NCBI RefSeq assembly: GCF_012844305.1
Contig: NZ_JABANE010000043.1
Coordinates: forward strand, 1-64,000
DNA length: 64,000 nt
Direction of reading: 5' to 3'
Origin: Flammeovirga aprica JL-4
Lineage (GTDB): Bacteria > Bacteroidota > Bacteroidia > Cytophagales > Flammeovirgaceae
Made by a program: the position numbers and the translations under genes. Shown piece after piece: positions 1 to 9,104 of the stretch. The first letter of the stretch is position 1; every line of letters starts with the position of its first letter. The notes under the pieces are model-generated. The model did no database searches, was not told the origin of the DNA, and saw only the letters and a program-made list of their open reading frames with translations.

Positions 1-78
1 TTGGTAAACAGTTGTTTCTTCAATTTTCAAAAGCTCATTTTTAGTTATACTTTAAAATGTCTCAATACTTAGCGATAA

Positions 79-3000
79 TTATTCATTCGCTTTAAATCCT
101 AATACAAGAACATCATCGGTTTGTACCAATTCGTCATCCATCCAGTCATTGAAAGCTCTACGGACAGCAGTTCTCTTTTTACTCATGTCTACTCCTTTGT
201 TATTGAATAGCATCTTCATAAATCTCTCATTGCCATAAGCCTCTTTACGCTCACCCCCAATCTGTTTGTGGTAGCCATCTGTAAATAAGAAGTATTCAGC
301 ATCGTCATCTAAGCTGAAAGTATGCTTGTTGAAAGATGTTTCATCTTCTTCATTGCCACCAATAGAAGCAGGAGTACCTTTAATAATATAGAATTTACCA
401 TCGATAATTCGAGCCATAGAAGTATTTGCACCTGCAAATTCCAGTGTATTGTTCTTCTTGTCAATTACACAAAGTGAGATGTCCAAAGAATCTTGGTTGT
501 CATTGATTTTCTGATTCAAGTGAACTGTGATTCTTTCGTTCATTGCATCAAGAATTTCATCAGGAGAAGTAATGTTTCTTACTTCTACAATCTCTCTGAA
601 CAATGAAGTACCAATGATACTCATCATCGCACCCGGTACACCATTTGAGTTACAGTCAACTGTTGCAACGAAAACCCTCTTGTTACTTTCATGGAACCAG
701 AAGAAATCGCCAGATACAATATCTTTTGGTTTGTGGAAAATAAAAGAATCTGGAAGAATATTTTTAATGTAAGTACGGTTCGGAAGAATCGCACCTTGAA
801 TCTGCTTCGCGTATTTGATAGACTGAGTGATTTTCTGAGAAGTAGATTGTAACTCTTCTTTTTGTCTTTCAATCTTTTCGTATTGTACCGCATTGTCAAT
901 GGCAATGGCAGATAATACGGCAATGTTTCGTAACAGGTTTACTTGCAGGTCAGAATAAGAGTTTTTCTTAAAACTTTGTACAGTAATTACACCAATTAGT
1001 TTCTCTTTCGTTCTTAATGGAAGGTAGATAATTGAGTATGGCATTTCACCTACTGTTTGCTCAATTTTTCCTCCTTCATTGATATAATTATGCATTTCTG
1101 CTGTAATATCAGAAATGACAATCTCTTTATTATCTCTTAAACATATTGCTGAAAGTTTAGATTCGTCATTCATTTGGTGAATAAATTCAGGTAGCCTTTT
1201 ACCTTTTTCAATGGCACCAATAAACTCAATATGCTGTTTTCTATGAGAATAAATACCAATACCGAAAGTAGTGGCATCCATCAAGCTGTTTACATTCTCA
1301 TATACAGTTTCAATTACACTGTCAGTACTTAAACTTGATGATAGTGTTAAACCGATATCAGAAAGTAACTGTACGTTTTTATACGATTGCTCAATTTTAT
1401 CTTTGTTTTCCTCCAGCTCATTTTTCTGTTGCTGAAGCTCTGCAGTTCTTTCAGAAACGACCTCTTCTAGTCCTTCATATGTCAGGGCATTGTCTAGGGC
1501 AATACCAATATAGATTGCAATGTTTCTTAAAACGTTAAGATCAGTATCAGCAAAAGCATTGAGCTTGTAATTCTGAACGGTGATAAAACCTAAGGTACCT
1601 TCTTTACCAATCAGTGGAAGGTAAATTACTGATTGAGGCAGTGAATCAGGATTATCGGTATTCAGTTTTGCATTTGGCAAATGCTGTGAATATTCAGAAA
1701 TAAGATCATTGATTACAATCTCTTTCAGTGTCTTGAAACACAAGATCGATAACTTATTCTCATCATCTAATGAAATGGCTTTTGGCGGTAGCTTTTCACC
1801 GTTTTCAATATTGGCGATGATGTCCATTACTGCTCTATCTTTATTGTAAATACCAATAGAGAACAGCGGAGCATCGATCAAGTTATTTAAACTTTCGTAG
1901 GCTGTATAGGCAATTCTTTCAATGGATAGGTTGGAAGTAATATCCTGACCGATCTCACCTAAACTCTTCAAAGTAGTATAGGCTCTTGAAAGTTGTTCTT
2001 CTTGTTTCTTAGTAGTGATAAGGTGTGTTTCATCCTTCACTTTAGACTGCTTAGACAATTGGAAGTTGTCAATGGCAATCGCAAGATAAGAGCTCAAACT
2101 CTTCACTAAATAAACATCAGATTCAGTGTAGGCGTTGGTTTTTGAACTTTGAACAGTCATAACACCAATTACGCTGTCTTTGTCCATAATAGGAACGTAA
2201 ATGATCGACTGTACTTTCTTACCGATTCTTGGGGCAGTGTTAACGTAGTTTGGTAAATAATTAGTGATTTCCTTATTGAAGTCATTAATAAATACCGTTC
2301 TACGTGTGTTAAAACAAAGTGTAGCTAATCTATTCTCTTCTTTTAAACTACAGAAGTTGAACGGAAGTCTCTCCCCATCTTCAAAAGAGCCTGGAAATTC
2401 TAGGCGTTGCTCTTTTTTGTTTAAAACACCAATATCAAGGAACTGAGCGTCAACAATCGAGTTGATTTTATTGTACACAGTTTCCACCATTTCTCCAACA
2501 GAAGAAGTTGTAGCAATCACTTGTCCAATTTCACCCAAAGTTACTAAGTCTTCTTTTGAAAGGATACCTTCTTTCGGTGAAGCTTTTTTATCATTTGAAG
2601 TTGCAGGTGGAGTTGATTTTGATAAATTCTGAATCAAAATAGCAATCTGCGGTGCAATCACTTGAATAAACTTAAGACTTTCAGCTGTAACGTTTACTTC
2701 TTGTGTTTGCTCAAGCATCAAAAATCCTATCAATTCCTCTTCCACTCGCAAAGGGATGAAATTAAGGAATGACGGGGCAGATTTTTTAATATATTCATCT
2801 GCTTTGATTTTGTCTCCAACCTTACTTAAGTCTACAGCAACAGGATTTTTACTTGATACTAATTGCTTTATTACATTTAAAGGCAATTGATCTGCATGGG
2901 CAAGGTGATTACTTTCGAAAAATGAAATATCATCCTTCCCTCTCAAACCGCTAGCTTTCAAAATAAAGTTTCCGCTGTCATTAATAATGACGGCAACTTT

Positions 3001-3120
3001 CTCCGCTATCGTTTTTGATTTTGCTAATTCAATGACTTTTCCACATAACCCATTTAGAGTAAGTTCCTTAGAAAGGTCTTGATATATTGTTAATGCTTGA
3101 TCTAATATTCCTGTTTTCAT
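79..3120 (-). CDS. Multi-GAF SpoIIE/PP2C-type serine phosphatase
   Basis: Predicted cytosolic signalling phosphatase of 1013 aa. Four GAF-like modules (about residues 20-160, 195-355, 385-550 and 588-745) are followed by a SpoIIE/PP2C domain (about 770-1010). A coiled-coil linker precedes the last GAF. I see no membrane segment or signal peptide, so it probably senses cytosolic ligands or partners. The catalytic domain keeps VSGDFFW and LFTDGY. The central metal-binding motif, usually DCTGHGVPGA, reads DCNSNGVPGA, so activity may be altered. SpoIIE-family phosphatases usually dephosphorylate antagonists in partner-switching systems, and a SiaA/SiaB/SiaC-like set lies at 43.7-48.3 kb. Whether the two connect is inference. 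It stands alone on its strand with ATG at 3120. Confidence 0.85.
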   Translation of the reverse strand: MKTGILDQALTIYQDLSKELTLNGLCGKVIELAKSKTIAEKVAVIINDSGNFILKASGLRGKDDISFFESNHLAHADQLPLNVIKQLVSSKNPVAVDLSKVGDKIKADEYIKKSAPSFLNFIPLRVEEELIGFLMLEQTQEVNVTAESLKFIQVIAPQIAILIQNLSKSTPPATSNDKKASPKEGILSKEDLVTLGEIGQVIATTSSVGEMVETVYNKINSIVDAQFLDIGVLNKKEQRLEFPGSFEDGERLPFNFCSLKEENRLATLCFNTRRTVFINDFNKEITNYLPNYVNTAPRIGKKVQSIIYVPIMDKDSVIGVMTVQSSKTNAYTESDVYLVKSLSSYLAIAIDNFQLSKQSKVKDETHLITTKKQEEQLSRAYTTLKSLGEIGQDITSNLSIERIAYTAYESLNNLIDAPLFSIGIYNKDRAVMDIIANIENGEKLPPKAISLDDENKLSILCFKTLKEIVINDLISEYSQHLPNAKLNTDNPDSLPQSVIYLPLIGKEGTLGFITVQNYKLNAFADTDLNVLRNIAIYIGIALDNALTYEGLEEVVSERTAELQQQKNELEENKDKIEQSYKNVQLLSDIGLTLSSSLSTDSVIETVYENVNSLMDATTFGIGIYSHRKQHIEFIGAIEKGKRLPEFIHQMNDESKLSAICLRDNKEIVISDITAEMHNYINEGGKIEQTVGEMPYSIIYLPLRTKEKLIGVITVQSFKKNSYSDLQVNLLRNIAVLSAIAIDNAVQYEKIERQKEELQSTSQKITQSIKYAKQIQGAILPNRTYIKNILPDSFIFHKPKDIVSGDFFWFHESNKRVFVATVDCNSNGVPGAMMSIIGTSLFREIVEVRNITSPDEILDAMNERITVHLNQKINDNQDSLDISLCVIDKKNNTLEFAGANTSMARIIDGKFYIIKGTPASIGGNEEDETSFNKHTFSLDDDAEYFLFTDGYHKQIGGERKEAYGNERFMKMLFNNKGVDMSKKRTAVRRAFNDWMDDELVQTDDVLVLGFKANE

Positions 3121-3301
3121 AGATAAATGAAAAAATAAGGTAACCTCAAAAAGTTTTTAGTGTAGACAATTGTTCGAGCTTCTAATTGAAGTGGGCAACA
3201 AATTGAATGTAACTGTATTACACCGGCTTAAATTTAATAAATTTATCGCCAAAGTACTAATTTTTCACCTTTAGGTGCAGTTTATTAACGTTATAAAAAG
3301 A

Positions 3302-3340
3302 AAGCGGCGACATCAGATGACATCACCGCTTCGTTTTTTG
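3302..3340 (-). terminator. Rho-independent terminator after relA/spoT
   Basis: Stem AAGCGG/CCGCTT enclosing partly pairing GACATC repeats. On the minus strand it is followed by a T-rich run (TTTCTTTTT), placed just 3' of the RelA/SpoT gene. A T6 run on the other side could let it work in both directions. Confidence 0.7.
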
Positions 3341-3366
3341 TGGGATATTTATTTGATAGAAACAAC

Positions 3367-5586
3367 CTAGTCGTCTTTCCTTGTAACGCGTATAATACCG
3401 TCAATATCAGAGATTTCCTTGATTACTTTTTCAAATTCATTCAAATTTTTCACTGAGATTTCAATGTTACCTCTAAAGATGCCATCGTTGGATTCAATAG
3501 AAATAGATCGAATGTTAACTTTCATCCTGCTAGTTATTATTCTTGTAACATCATTCACTAGACCTATACGATCAGTGCCTTCAATGTCAATTTTAGAAAT
3601 ATATGAAGTCTCTTTCTCACTTGCCCATCTAGCCTTAATGATTCTGTATCCGTAATTGGCCATCATGGCTACGGAGTTAGGACAGCTCGTTCTGTGTATC
3701 TTAATGCCATTATTAATAGTGATAAAACCAAAGATATCATCACCTTGTATTGGATTACAGCAGTTGGCAATAGAATAATGCACATTGTCCATGTCTTCAC
3801 CAATCACCAATTCATCATCATCGTTGCTTTTACGCACCTCTTTGATTTTGGTTTTGAATTCCTTGGCAGAATCAGGAACAATTTTTCTCTTCTTTACATT
3901 GTTGGTATGGTCAAGGTGTTCTTTGAACTTTTTGATTTCTTTATGTTCAATAATCCCTTCACCTACCTGATAATAGAGGTCGCTTTCATTACTTAGATTA
4001 AAGAAGTCTCTAAGCTGTTGTGCTATTCTATCATCATATTTTATTTTCAGTTGCTTGAATTTTCTATCAATAATCTCACGGCCAATCATACCGATACGCT
4101 TACGGTCATCTTTTAAGTGAGATTTAATTTTTGCTCTAGCTCTTGAAGTTCTTACAATCTTCAGCCATCCTTCATTTGCTTTAGATTGATTGGCAGTAAG
4201 AATCTCAATCTGATCGCCATTGTTCAGTTGATAACTCAAAGGGACTAGCTTGCCATTGATTTTGGCACCAAGACACTTTGCTCCAACCTCTGTATGGATA
4301 TCAAAAGCAAAATCCAGAACTGTAGCACCAAAAGGAAAGACTTTCAAGTCGCCATTAGGAGTGAAAACAAAAACCTCCTTATTGAAAAGGTTCGTTCTGA
4401 AGTCATCCAAAAACTCAACAGCATTGACTTTGTCATTTTCCATCAAGGAGCGTACCTCATTAAGCCATTGTTCAATACCTTGTTCAGAGTTAGCTTCCCC
4501 TTGCTCTTTGTATTTCCAGTGGGCGGCATATCCTTTCTCTGCGATCTCGTCCATTCTTTTAGAACGGATTTGTACTTCCACCCAGTGGCCATTATGTCCC
4601 ATTACCGTAGTGTGCAATGATTCATATCCATTGGATTTCGGCATACTGATCCAGTCTCTCAGTCTGCTCACATTTGGCGTATAATAATCGGTTACGATAG
4701 AGTAAATATGCCAACAGGTAGATTTTTCAGTCTGTCTAGGACTTTCAAAGATGATACGGATGGCAAATAAATCAAAAACCTCTTCAAATGGCACCTTTTG
4801 CTTTTTCATTTTATTAGCAATGGAGGTGATTGACTTTGTCCTTGACTTAATAGTGTATTTATAGCCTTGGTTGTCTAACGTTTCAGTAAGAGGCGTCTTG
4901 AACTCATCTGTAAAGTGTACCCTTGCTTCTTGAGACTCTTTCAGTTTTTTGGTGATTTCATCATAAAGAGGACCGTCAGAGTATTTTAAACTAAGGTCTT
5001 CTAATTCTGATTTTATATTATAAAGTCCAAGTCTGTGTGCTAGGGGAGCATAGATGTATTCAGTTTCAGCTTTTACCTTCAGTTGCTTGTCCTTTGGCAT
5101 TGACATGAGGGTTCTCATGTTGTGCAGTCGGTCCGCAATCTTGATTAGTACCACCCTTACATCTTCAGAAATAGTCAATAACATTTTTCTGAAGTTTTCA
5201 GCTTGCAGCGAACCGCCTTTTTTGCCAGCTCCAGAAATCTTCGTCAGACCATTGACAATCAATGCCACTTTAGGTCCGAAGTGTTCTTCAATTTCTTCAA
5301 TAGTATAATCCGTGTCTTCCACTACATCATGTAATAAAGCGGCCATGATAGAAGTGGTGCCCAGGCCAATCTCTTCAGTGGCAATGGTGGCAACAGCTAC
5401 AGGGTGATATATAAAAGGTTCGCCAGACTTTCTTCTCATTTCTTTATGAGCGTCTGTTGCAAACAAAAATGCTTTCTTAATGTTTTTTACATCGTCACTA
5501 TCGTTCAAAAAAGGACGAGCTTTACGCAATAGGTTTGCGTACATTGATAATAGTTCCCTTCTTTCCTTTTCTAGGTCGATATTCAT
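3367..5586 (-). CDS. Bifunctional (p)ppGpp synthetase/hydrolase, RelA/SpoT family
   Basis: Makes and breaks down the alarmone (p)ppGpp in the cytosol. Full-length Rel of 739 aa. The order is an HD hydrolase domain with an intact HDVVEDT motif (H86, D87), a synthetase domain (about 235-355) with the typical PKSNGYESLH stretch, a TGS domain (about 395-460, starting FVFTPNGDLK), a conserved cysteine motif (HYSIANCCNPIQGD) and a C-terminal ACT domain. The intact HD motif argues for a hydrolase-competent Rel/SpoT type and against a synthetase-only RelA. The reading frame can extend to a TTG at 5604, but I choose the ATG at 5586 because the protein then begins MNIDLEKERRELL, normal for the family. 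A terminator follows. Confidence 0.95.
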   Translation of the reverse strand: MNIDLEKERRELLSMYANLLRKARPFLNDSDDVKNIKKAFLFATDAHKEMRRKSGEPFIYHPVAVATIATEEIGLGTTSIMAALLHDVVEDTDYTIEEIEEHFGPKVALIVNGLTKISGAGKKGGSLQAENFRKMLLTISEDVRVVLIKIADRLHNMRTLMSMPKDKQLKVKAETEYIYAPLAHRLGLYNIKSELEDLSLKYSDGPLYDEITKKLKESQEARVHFTDEFKTPLTETLDNQGYKYTIKSRTKSITSIANKMKKQKVPFEEVFDLFAIRIIFESPRQTEKSTCWHIYSIVTDYYTPNVSRLRDWISMPKSNGYESLHTTVMGHNGHWVEVQIRSKRMDEIAEKGYAAHWKYKEQGEANSEQGIEQWLNEVRSLMENDKVNAVEFLDDFRTNLFNKEVFVFTPNGDLKVFPFGATVLDFAFDIHTEVGAKCLGAKINGKLVPLSYQLNNGDQIEILTANQSKANEGWLKIVRTSRARAKIKSHLKDDRKRIGMIGREIIDRKFKQLKIKYDDRIAQQLRDFFNLSNESDLYYQVGEGIIEHKEIKKFKEHLDHTNNVKKRKIVPDSAKEFKTKIKEVRKSNDDDELVIGEDMDNVHYSIANCCNPIQGDDIFGFITINNGIKIHRTSCPNSVAMMANYGYRIIKARWASEKETSYISKIDIEGTDRIGLVNDVTRIITSRMKVNIRSISIESNDGIFRGNIEISVKNLNEFEKVIKEISDIDGIIRVTRKDD

Positions 5587-5627
5587 CTTCAAGTCTCCCA
5601 ACAATTTTTAGATTCAATCCCGATTGT

Positions 5628-5658
5628 AAGTAATGACAGATAATACTGTTTATTACTT
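5628..5658. repeat. Imperfect inverted repeat in the relA/spoT upstream region
   Basis: AAGTAAT and ATTACTT arms flank an inner ACAG/CTGT pair, about 40 bp upstream of the relA/spoT start codon. It could be a 5'-UTR hairpin or an operator. The assignment is only structural. Confidence 0.35.
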
Positions 5659-5914
5659 GAAAAATTTAAGTTGCAAAAAAAATGTAATAATACCTACATA
5701 TTAAGAAGAAAGTGCTTTTGAACCGCCATTTTTTCAACTGAAAATAATCCTAATCAAATGTTGGAATAATGATGAATAGAGTAATTTTTACGGGATAAAA
5801 ACAGGAATTTAACTGTATAATTTCAGCTCAAATCCCTAACTATTAATAGGTTCGTTTATAACAGTTGTTTGCATTTTTTTGGTCAAAGTGCGATGATTTT
5901 AATAATGAGTTGCT

Positions 5915-5922
5915 TACCTTTG
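5915..5922 (+). promoter_or_regulatory. Candidate -7 box (TACCTTTG) upstream of small ORF and tig
   Basis: TACCTTTG matches the Bacteroidota -7 consensus TAnnTTTG exactly. I cannot find a well-spaced TTTG -33 element. A start site near 5929 would give a transcript carrying the 35-codon ORF at 5970 and then trigger factor. Confidence 0.45.
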
Positions 5923-5969
5923 CATCGCTTAAAATGACGATATGCGTTTATATCTGAAATTTTAAGAAG

Positions 5970-6077
5970 ATGGAGAAGGCTGAATTGCTATTTTACATTT
6001 TGTTTTTCAGTGTGTTAGTGATTTTGTCAGTCTTGAAATCTAGTCTTGTGGAGGGTAGGAGGTTGTTGAATTTATAA
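5970..6077 (+). CDS. Possible 35-aa single-span membrane peptide upstream of tig
   Basis: A short frame with ATG at 5970 and stop at 6077 encodes MEKAELLFYILFFSVLVILS and 15 further residues, ending basic then hydrophobic. Residues 6-22 look like a membrane span. It lies between a good -7 box (5915) and the trigger factor start, 95 bp downstream. It could be a real small protein, a regulatory leader, or a relic of a longer membrane gene: the start vaguely resembles a NuoJ N-terminus, but I would not claim this. Coding status is uncertain. Confidence 0.35.
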   Translation: MEKAELLFYILFFSVLVILSVLKSSLVEGRRLLNL

Positions 6078-6171
6078 TCAATGATTTTTTAGTTCAACAC
6101 ACAAATTATATGATTTCTGCACAAGAAATTATTTTTATTTAGAGTTTTGTTACACCAAAAATCATAGAACT

Positions 6172-7512
6172 TTGGAATTCAAATTAGATAAACAAGAGAA
6201 CTCATACGGTTTACTTTCAGTAGTTGTTGCTGAAGCGGATTTTATGCCGGAATATAAGAGCAGATTGAAGCAATATGCTAAAAATGCAAATATGAAAGGT
6301 TTCCGTAAGGGTAAAGTGCCAATGTCAATGGTACAAAAAATGTACGGTAAGCAGTTGAAAATGGAAACATTCAACGAGTCTGTAGGTAAAGCTGTAGATA
6401 CTTACTTGAATGACAATGGTATCAAACCTCTTTTCCAACCAATGTACAAAGGAGATTTTATCACTCCTGAGCAACTTGGTGCAGAACAAACTGTTGAATT
6501 CGAATTATTACTTCCTGAGTTTGATTTAGACTTAGCAGCTTTAAAAGCTGATACTTTCAACTTAACTGTAACTGATGCAGATGTTGAAAATACAATCGCT
6601 AAGTTAAAAGAGTCTTACCCTAAGAAAGTAGACGTAGAGAAAGCTTTAAAAGGTGACTTGATTACTGCAACTTTCAAATCAGTTGAAGGTGACTTCGAAA
6701 AAGAAGGTGCAGCATTTGATCTTGACGACAAATTAATCACAGGTAACGTAAGAAAATTCTCTGGCAAGAAAGTAGGTGACGTTGTGACTTTAGACATTGA
6801 AACAATGTATGAAGATAACAACCGTCTTCGTTTATTCTTAGGTGGAGATAAAGATGAGGCTGAAGCTTACAAAGGTGACTTCACTGTCGAAATCACTAAA
6901 ATCACTCGTTCTGAAGAGCCTGAGTTAAATCAAGAATTCTTTGATATGGTAATCGGTCCAGATAAAGTATCAAACGAAGAGGAGTTTAAAGCTGAATTGA
7001 AGAAAACTATTGCTGAAGTAAACACTCAAGCAATCGACAACGTAACTAACGACAACGTAAGAAATGCAGTTGTTGAAGGTACTTCAATTTCTTTACCTGC
7101 TGAGTTAGTGAAGAAAGTATACTTACAGAACAATCCTCAAGCGAAAGAAGAAGAGTTAGCTGAAAGCTTACCTAAATTCGAAGAGGCTGTGAAGTGGAGA
7201 GCAATTTCTGATAAAGTATTCGCTGATAACGATATCAAAGTTGAGAAAGAAGATGTTGAAGCAGCTGCTTTAACTGCAATCAAAGCTCAATTTGGTAGCT
7301 TCATGGGTGAGGACGATGAGCAAATGGCTGGATTCGTTCAGAACTACTTGCAAGCAGAAAACGGTAAGTACTTCGAGCAAACTTATGAGCAAGTTTACAA
7401 CGAGAAAGTATTCAACGCATTAAAAGAGAAAGTTGCTTTAAATGCTGAGGAAGTAGACTTGAAGCAATTCGAGGAATTCTTAACGAAAAGAAACGAAGAA
7501 GCAGCTAAGTAA
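6172..7512 (+). CDS. tig: Trigger factor, ribosome-associated chaperone
   Basis: Trigger factor (446 aa) binds the ribosome near the exit tunnel and shields nascent chains. The ribosome-binding loop motif GFRKGKVP is at residues 43-50 within the N-terminal domain. The middle PPIase-like region (about 150-245) is divergent, as is common in Bacteroidota, and is followed by a long helical C-terminal substrate-binding domain rich in acidic residues. The start is a TTG at 6172: it gives MEFKLDKQENSYGLLSV, which aligns with the family N-terminus, and there is no in-frame ATG nearby. The codon choice looks highly biased, consistent with strong expression. A strong terminator follows 25 bp after the stop. 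Confidence 0.93.
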   Translation: MEFKLDKQENSYGLLSVVVAEADFMPEYKSRLKQYAKNANMKGFRKGKVPMSMVQKMYGKQLKMETFNESVGKAVDTYLNDNGIKPLFQPMYKGDFITPEQLGAEQTVEFELLLPEFDLDLAALKADTFNLTVTDADVENTIAKLKESYPKKVDVEKALKGDLITATFKSVEGDFEKEGAAFDLDDKLITGNVRKFSGKKVGDVVTLDIETMYEDNNRLRLFLGGDKDEAEAYKGDFTVEITKITRSEEPELNQEFFDMVIGPDKVSNEEEFKAELKKTIAEVNTQAIDNVTNDNVRNAVVEGTSISLPAELVKKVYLQNNPQAKEEELAESLPKFEEAVKWRAISDKVFADNDIKVEKEDVEAAALTAIKAQFGSFMGEDDEQMAGFVQNYLQAENGKYFEQTYEQVYNEKVFNALKEKVALNAEEVDLKQFEEFLTKRNEEAAK

Positions 7513-7536
7513 TTAGAGCTTTTTCTGGAGAAATAT

Positions 7537-7571
7537 AAGGGAATGTCTGTAATAAGGCATTCCCTTTTTTT
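7537..7571 (+). terminator. Terminator of tig
   Basis: Stem AAGGGAATG/CATTCCCTT with a 12-nt loop followed by a run of T, directly after the trigger factor stop. Confidence 0.9.
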
Positions 7572-7716
7572 GTGTAAGATCATATTTTTTTGACTCAAAT
7601 GAGTTGATTGATGAGGTATATAATTTTTCTTGTTAAGAGTTAAGGTGGTTTGTGATGATGTAGTTAAACGTTTTTAGAAATATTGTTTATATTCTAAATG
7701 ATCAAACCACGATCTG

Positions 7717-7731
7717 TTTTTTTTTTTTTTT
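7717..7731. repeat. 15-nt poly-T homopolymer
   Basis: An uninterrupted run of 15 T lies in the noncoding gap between the tig terminator and the terminator of the next convergent gene. It is prone to slippage and to sequencing error. No gene or clear promoter element is attached to it. Confidence 0.8.
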
Positions 7732-7774
7732 CTTCGTTCGAAAATGTCTCTTGTTTTCTATCTTAATGCATATT

Positions 7775-7816
7775 AAAAAAGGCTTGAGAATCTATAATAG
7801 AAATCTCAAGCCTTTC
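7775..7816 (-). terminator. Terminator of the WecA/MraY-like gene
   Basis: Twelve-bp stem built on AAAGGCTTGAGA and its complement. On the minus strand it is followed by T6, 32 bp after the stop at 7848. It sits between convergent genes and may act both ways. Confidence 0.88.
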
Positions 7817-7847
7817 TTATTGAATGTATGTATATAATGTTCTGTCT

Positions 7848-9104
7848 CTATCTCGCTTTCTTAAGCGGTTTGCGCTGAGAAGGAACTGTAATTACTTCTA
7901 CATTTTCATTAGTGCTTTCCTCTGTATCATCTGCTTTTGATGGCATATACTCTTTATCATGAAGTTTAGTTAAAGTGTAGCCAATCAAACAGAAAGTAGA
8001 AAGAATAATAGTACATGCTGTACCTGCATAACCAAGGTTAAGCGTGTTGATGTAATAAGAGATGACAGCTGTAATGATAGACAAGCAGTAAAATAACAAT
8101 ACAGCTTTTGCAGGTGATAATCCAAATTTCACAAGAAGATGTGAAGAGTGGTCTTTTCCACCTACATAAATTGGTCTTCCAGATCTTATTCTGTTGATAG
8201 TTACGAAAGTAACATCGAAGATAGGATAAGCCAATAATAGAATTGGAGTAATAATGCTGATGTCAATGCTTGTAGTGACAGTCCACGACTGCATTACGCC
8301 AATCATTGAAAGCATATAACCCAAAAACATACTACCAGAATCACCCATGAATATTCTAGCATTTGGATAATTGTTTGGAAGGAAACCAAACAGTACAGCT
8401 GCTAATACCAAACTGATCAATGCTACTTGTTCGTTATGGAAGTAGATGATAGAAAGTACCCCAAAAGCTAAGGATGAGATAGCGGCTGAACCTGGAGATA
8501 AGCCGTTCATGTTGTCTACTAAATTTAGAGCGTTGATCACTCCGATAATCCAGAAGAAAGTAAATAAATGACTTAAAACAGGTGGTAAGAAAGAGACTGA
8601 TCCAACAATAAAAATAGCAATTGAAGATGCTAATAATTGGAAGAAAAGCTTCACTTTTGGCTCCATAGCCTTTGATTTGTCATCGTATGCTCCAGTGAAA
8701 AAGATGATCAAAGACCCAGAGTAAAGCCATAGTGCTTTATGTTCTAAAGCTTCAGTGCCGTATACAAATAAGATACTGCCAATTGCTGTAACAACTGTAA
8801 GTGTGCTTGCTATATAAGAACTGACTTTCTTGTCTCTGAATAAAAAACTTACACTAATTAAAACTCCCAAAGTGACAGGAACTGACCACCAAATAGGTAA
8901 AATTTCGATTAGGGTAGATACAATAATGAAGGAGATCATAATGCCTATGCCTCCCATTAGTGCTGTAGTCTTTGTGTGGAAACGATCGGCTCTAGGTTTG
9001 TCCACTATATTAAATTTTATAGCTTGCCTAATTAGAACCCTAGTGATAGAAAAAGATATAACCGCACCTATAACAAGGCTAAGCAATAATGTTAATTGAT
9101 TCAT
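7848..9104 (-). CDS. WecA/MraY-family undecaprenyl-phosphate glycosyl-1-phosphate transferase
   Basis: Multi-span inner-membrane enzyme (418 aa, roughly ten or eleven hydrophobic segments). It transfers a HexNAc-1-phosphate from a UDP-sugar to undecaprenyl phosphate, the first lipid-linked step of a surface polysaccharide. Family motifs are visible: DKPRADRFHTK near the N-terminus, FFTGAYDDKSKAMEPKVKL, NLVDNMNGLSPG, ARIFMGDSGSMFLGY and the cytoplasmic histidine motif KDHSSHLL. The presence of the histidine motif and the lack of a MurG/MurD neighbourhood favour a WecA-like over an MraY role. The C-terminal tail is charged and cytosolic. The start overlaps the end of the glycosyltransferase gene by 26 bp, so the two are translationally coupled. 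Confidence 0.88.
   Translation of the reverse strand: MNQLTLLLSLVIGAVISFSITRVLIRQAIKFNIVDKPRADRFHTKTTALMGGIGIMISFIIVSTLIEILPIWWSVPVTLGVLISVSFLFRDKKVSSYIASTLTVVTAIGSILFVYGTEALEHKALWLYSGSLIIFFTGAYDDKSKAMEPKVKLFFQLLASSIAIFIVGSVSFLPPVLSHLFTFFWIIGVINALNLVDNMNGLSPGSAAISSLAFGVLSIIYFHNEQVALISLVLAAVLFGFLPNNYPNARIFMGDSGSMFLGYMLSMIGVMQSWTVTTSIDISIITPILLLAYPIFDVTFVTINRIRSGRPIYVGGKDHSSHLLVKFGLSPAKAVLLFYCLSIITAVISYYINTLNLGYAGTACTIILSTFCLIGYTLTKLHDKEYMPSKADDTEESTNENVEVITVPSQRKPLKKAR

Noticed and set aside
4250-4684. 144-aa plus-strand frame inside relA/spoT
   Set aside because: It is antisense to the conserved synthetase and TGS region, with a composition typical of a shadow frame and no independent motif.
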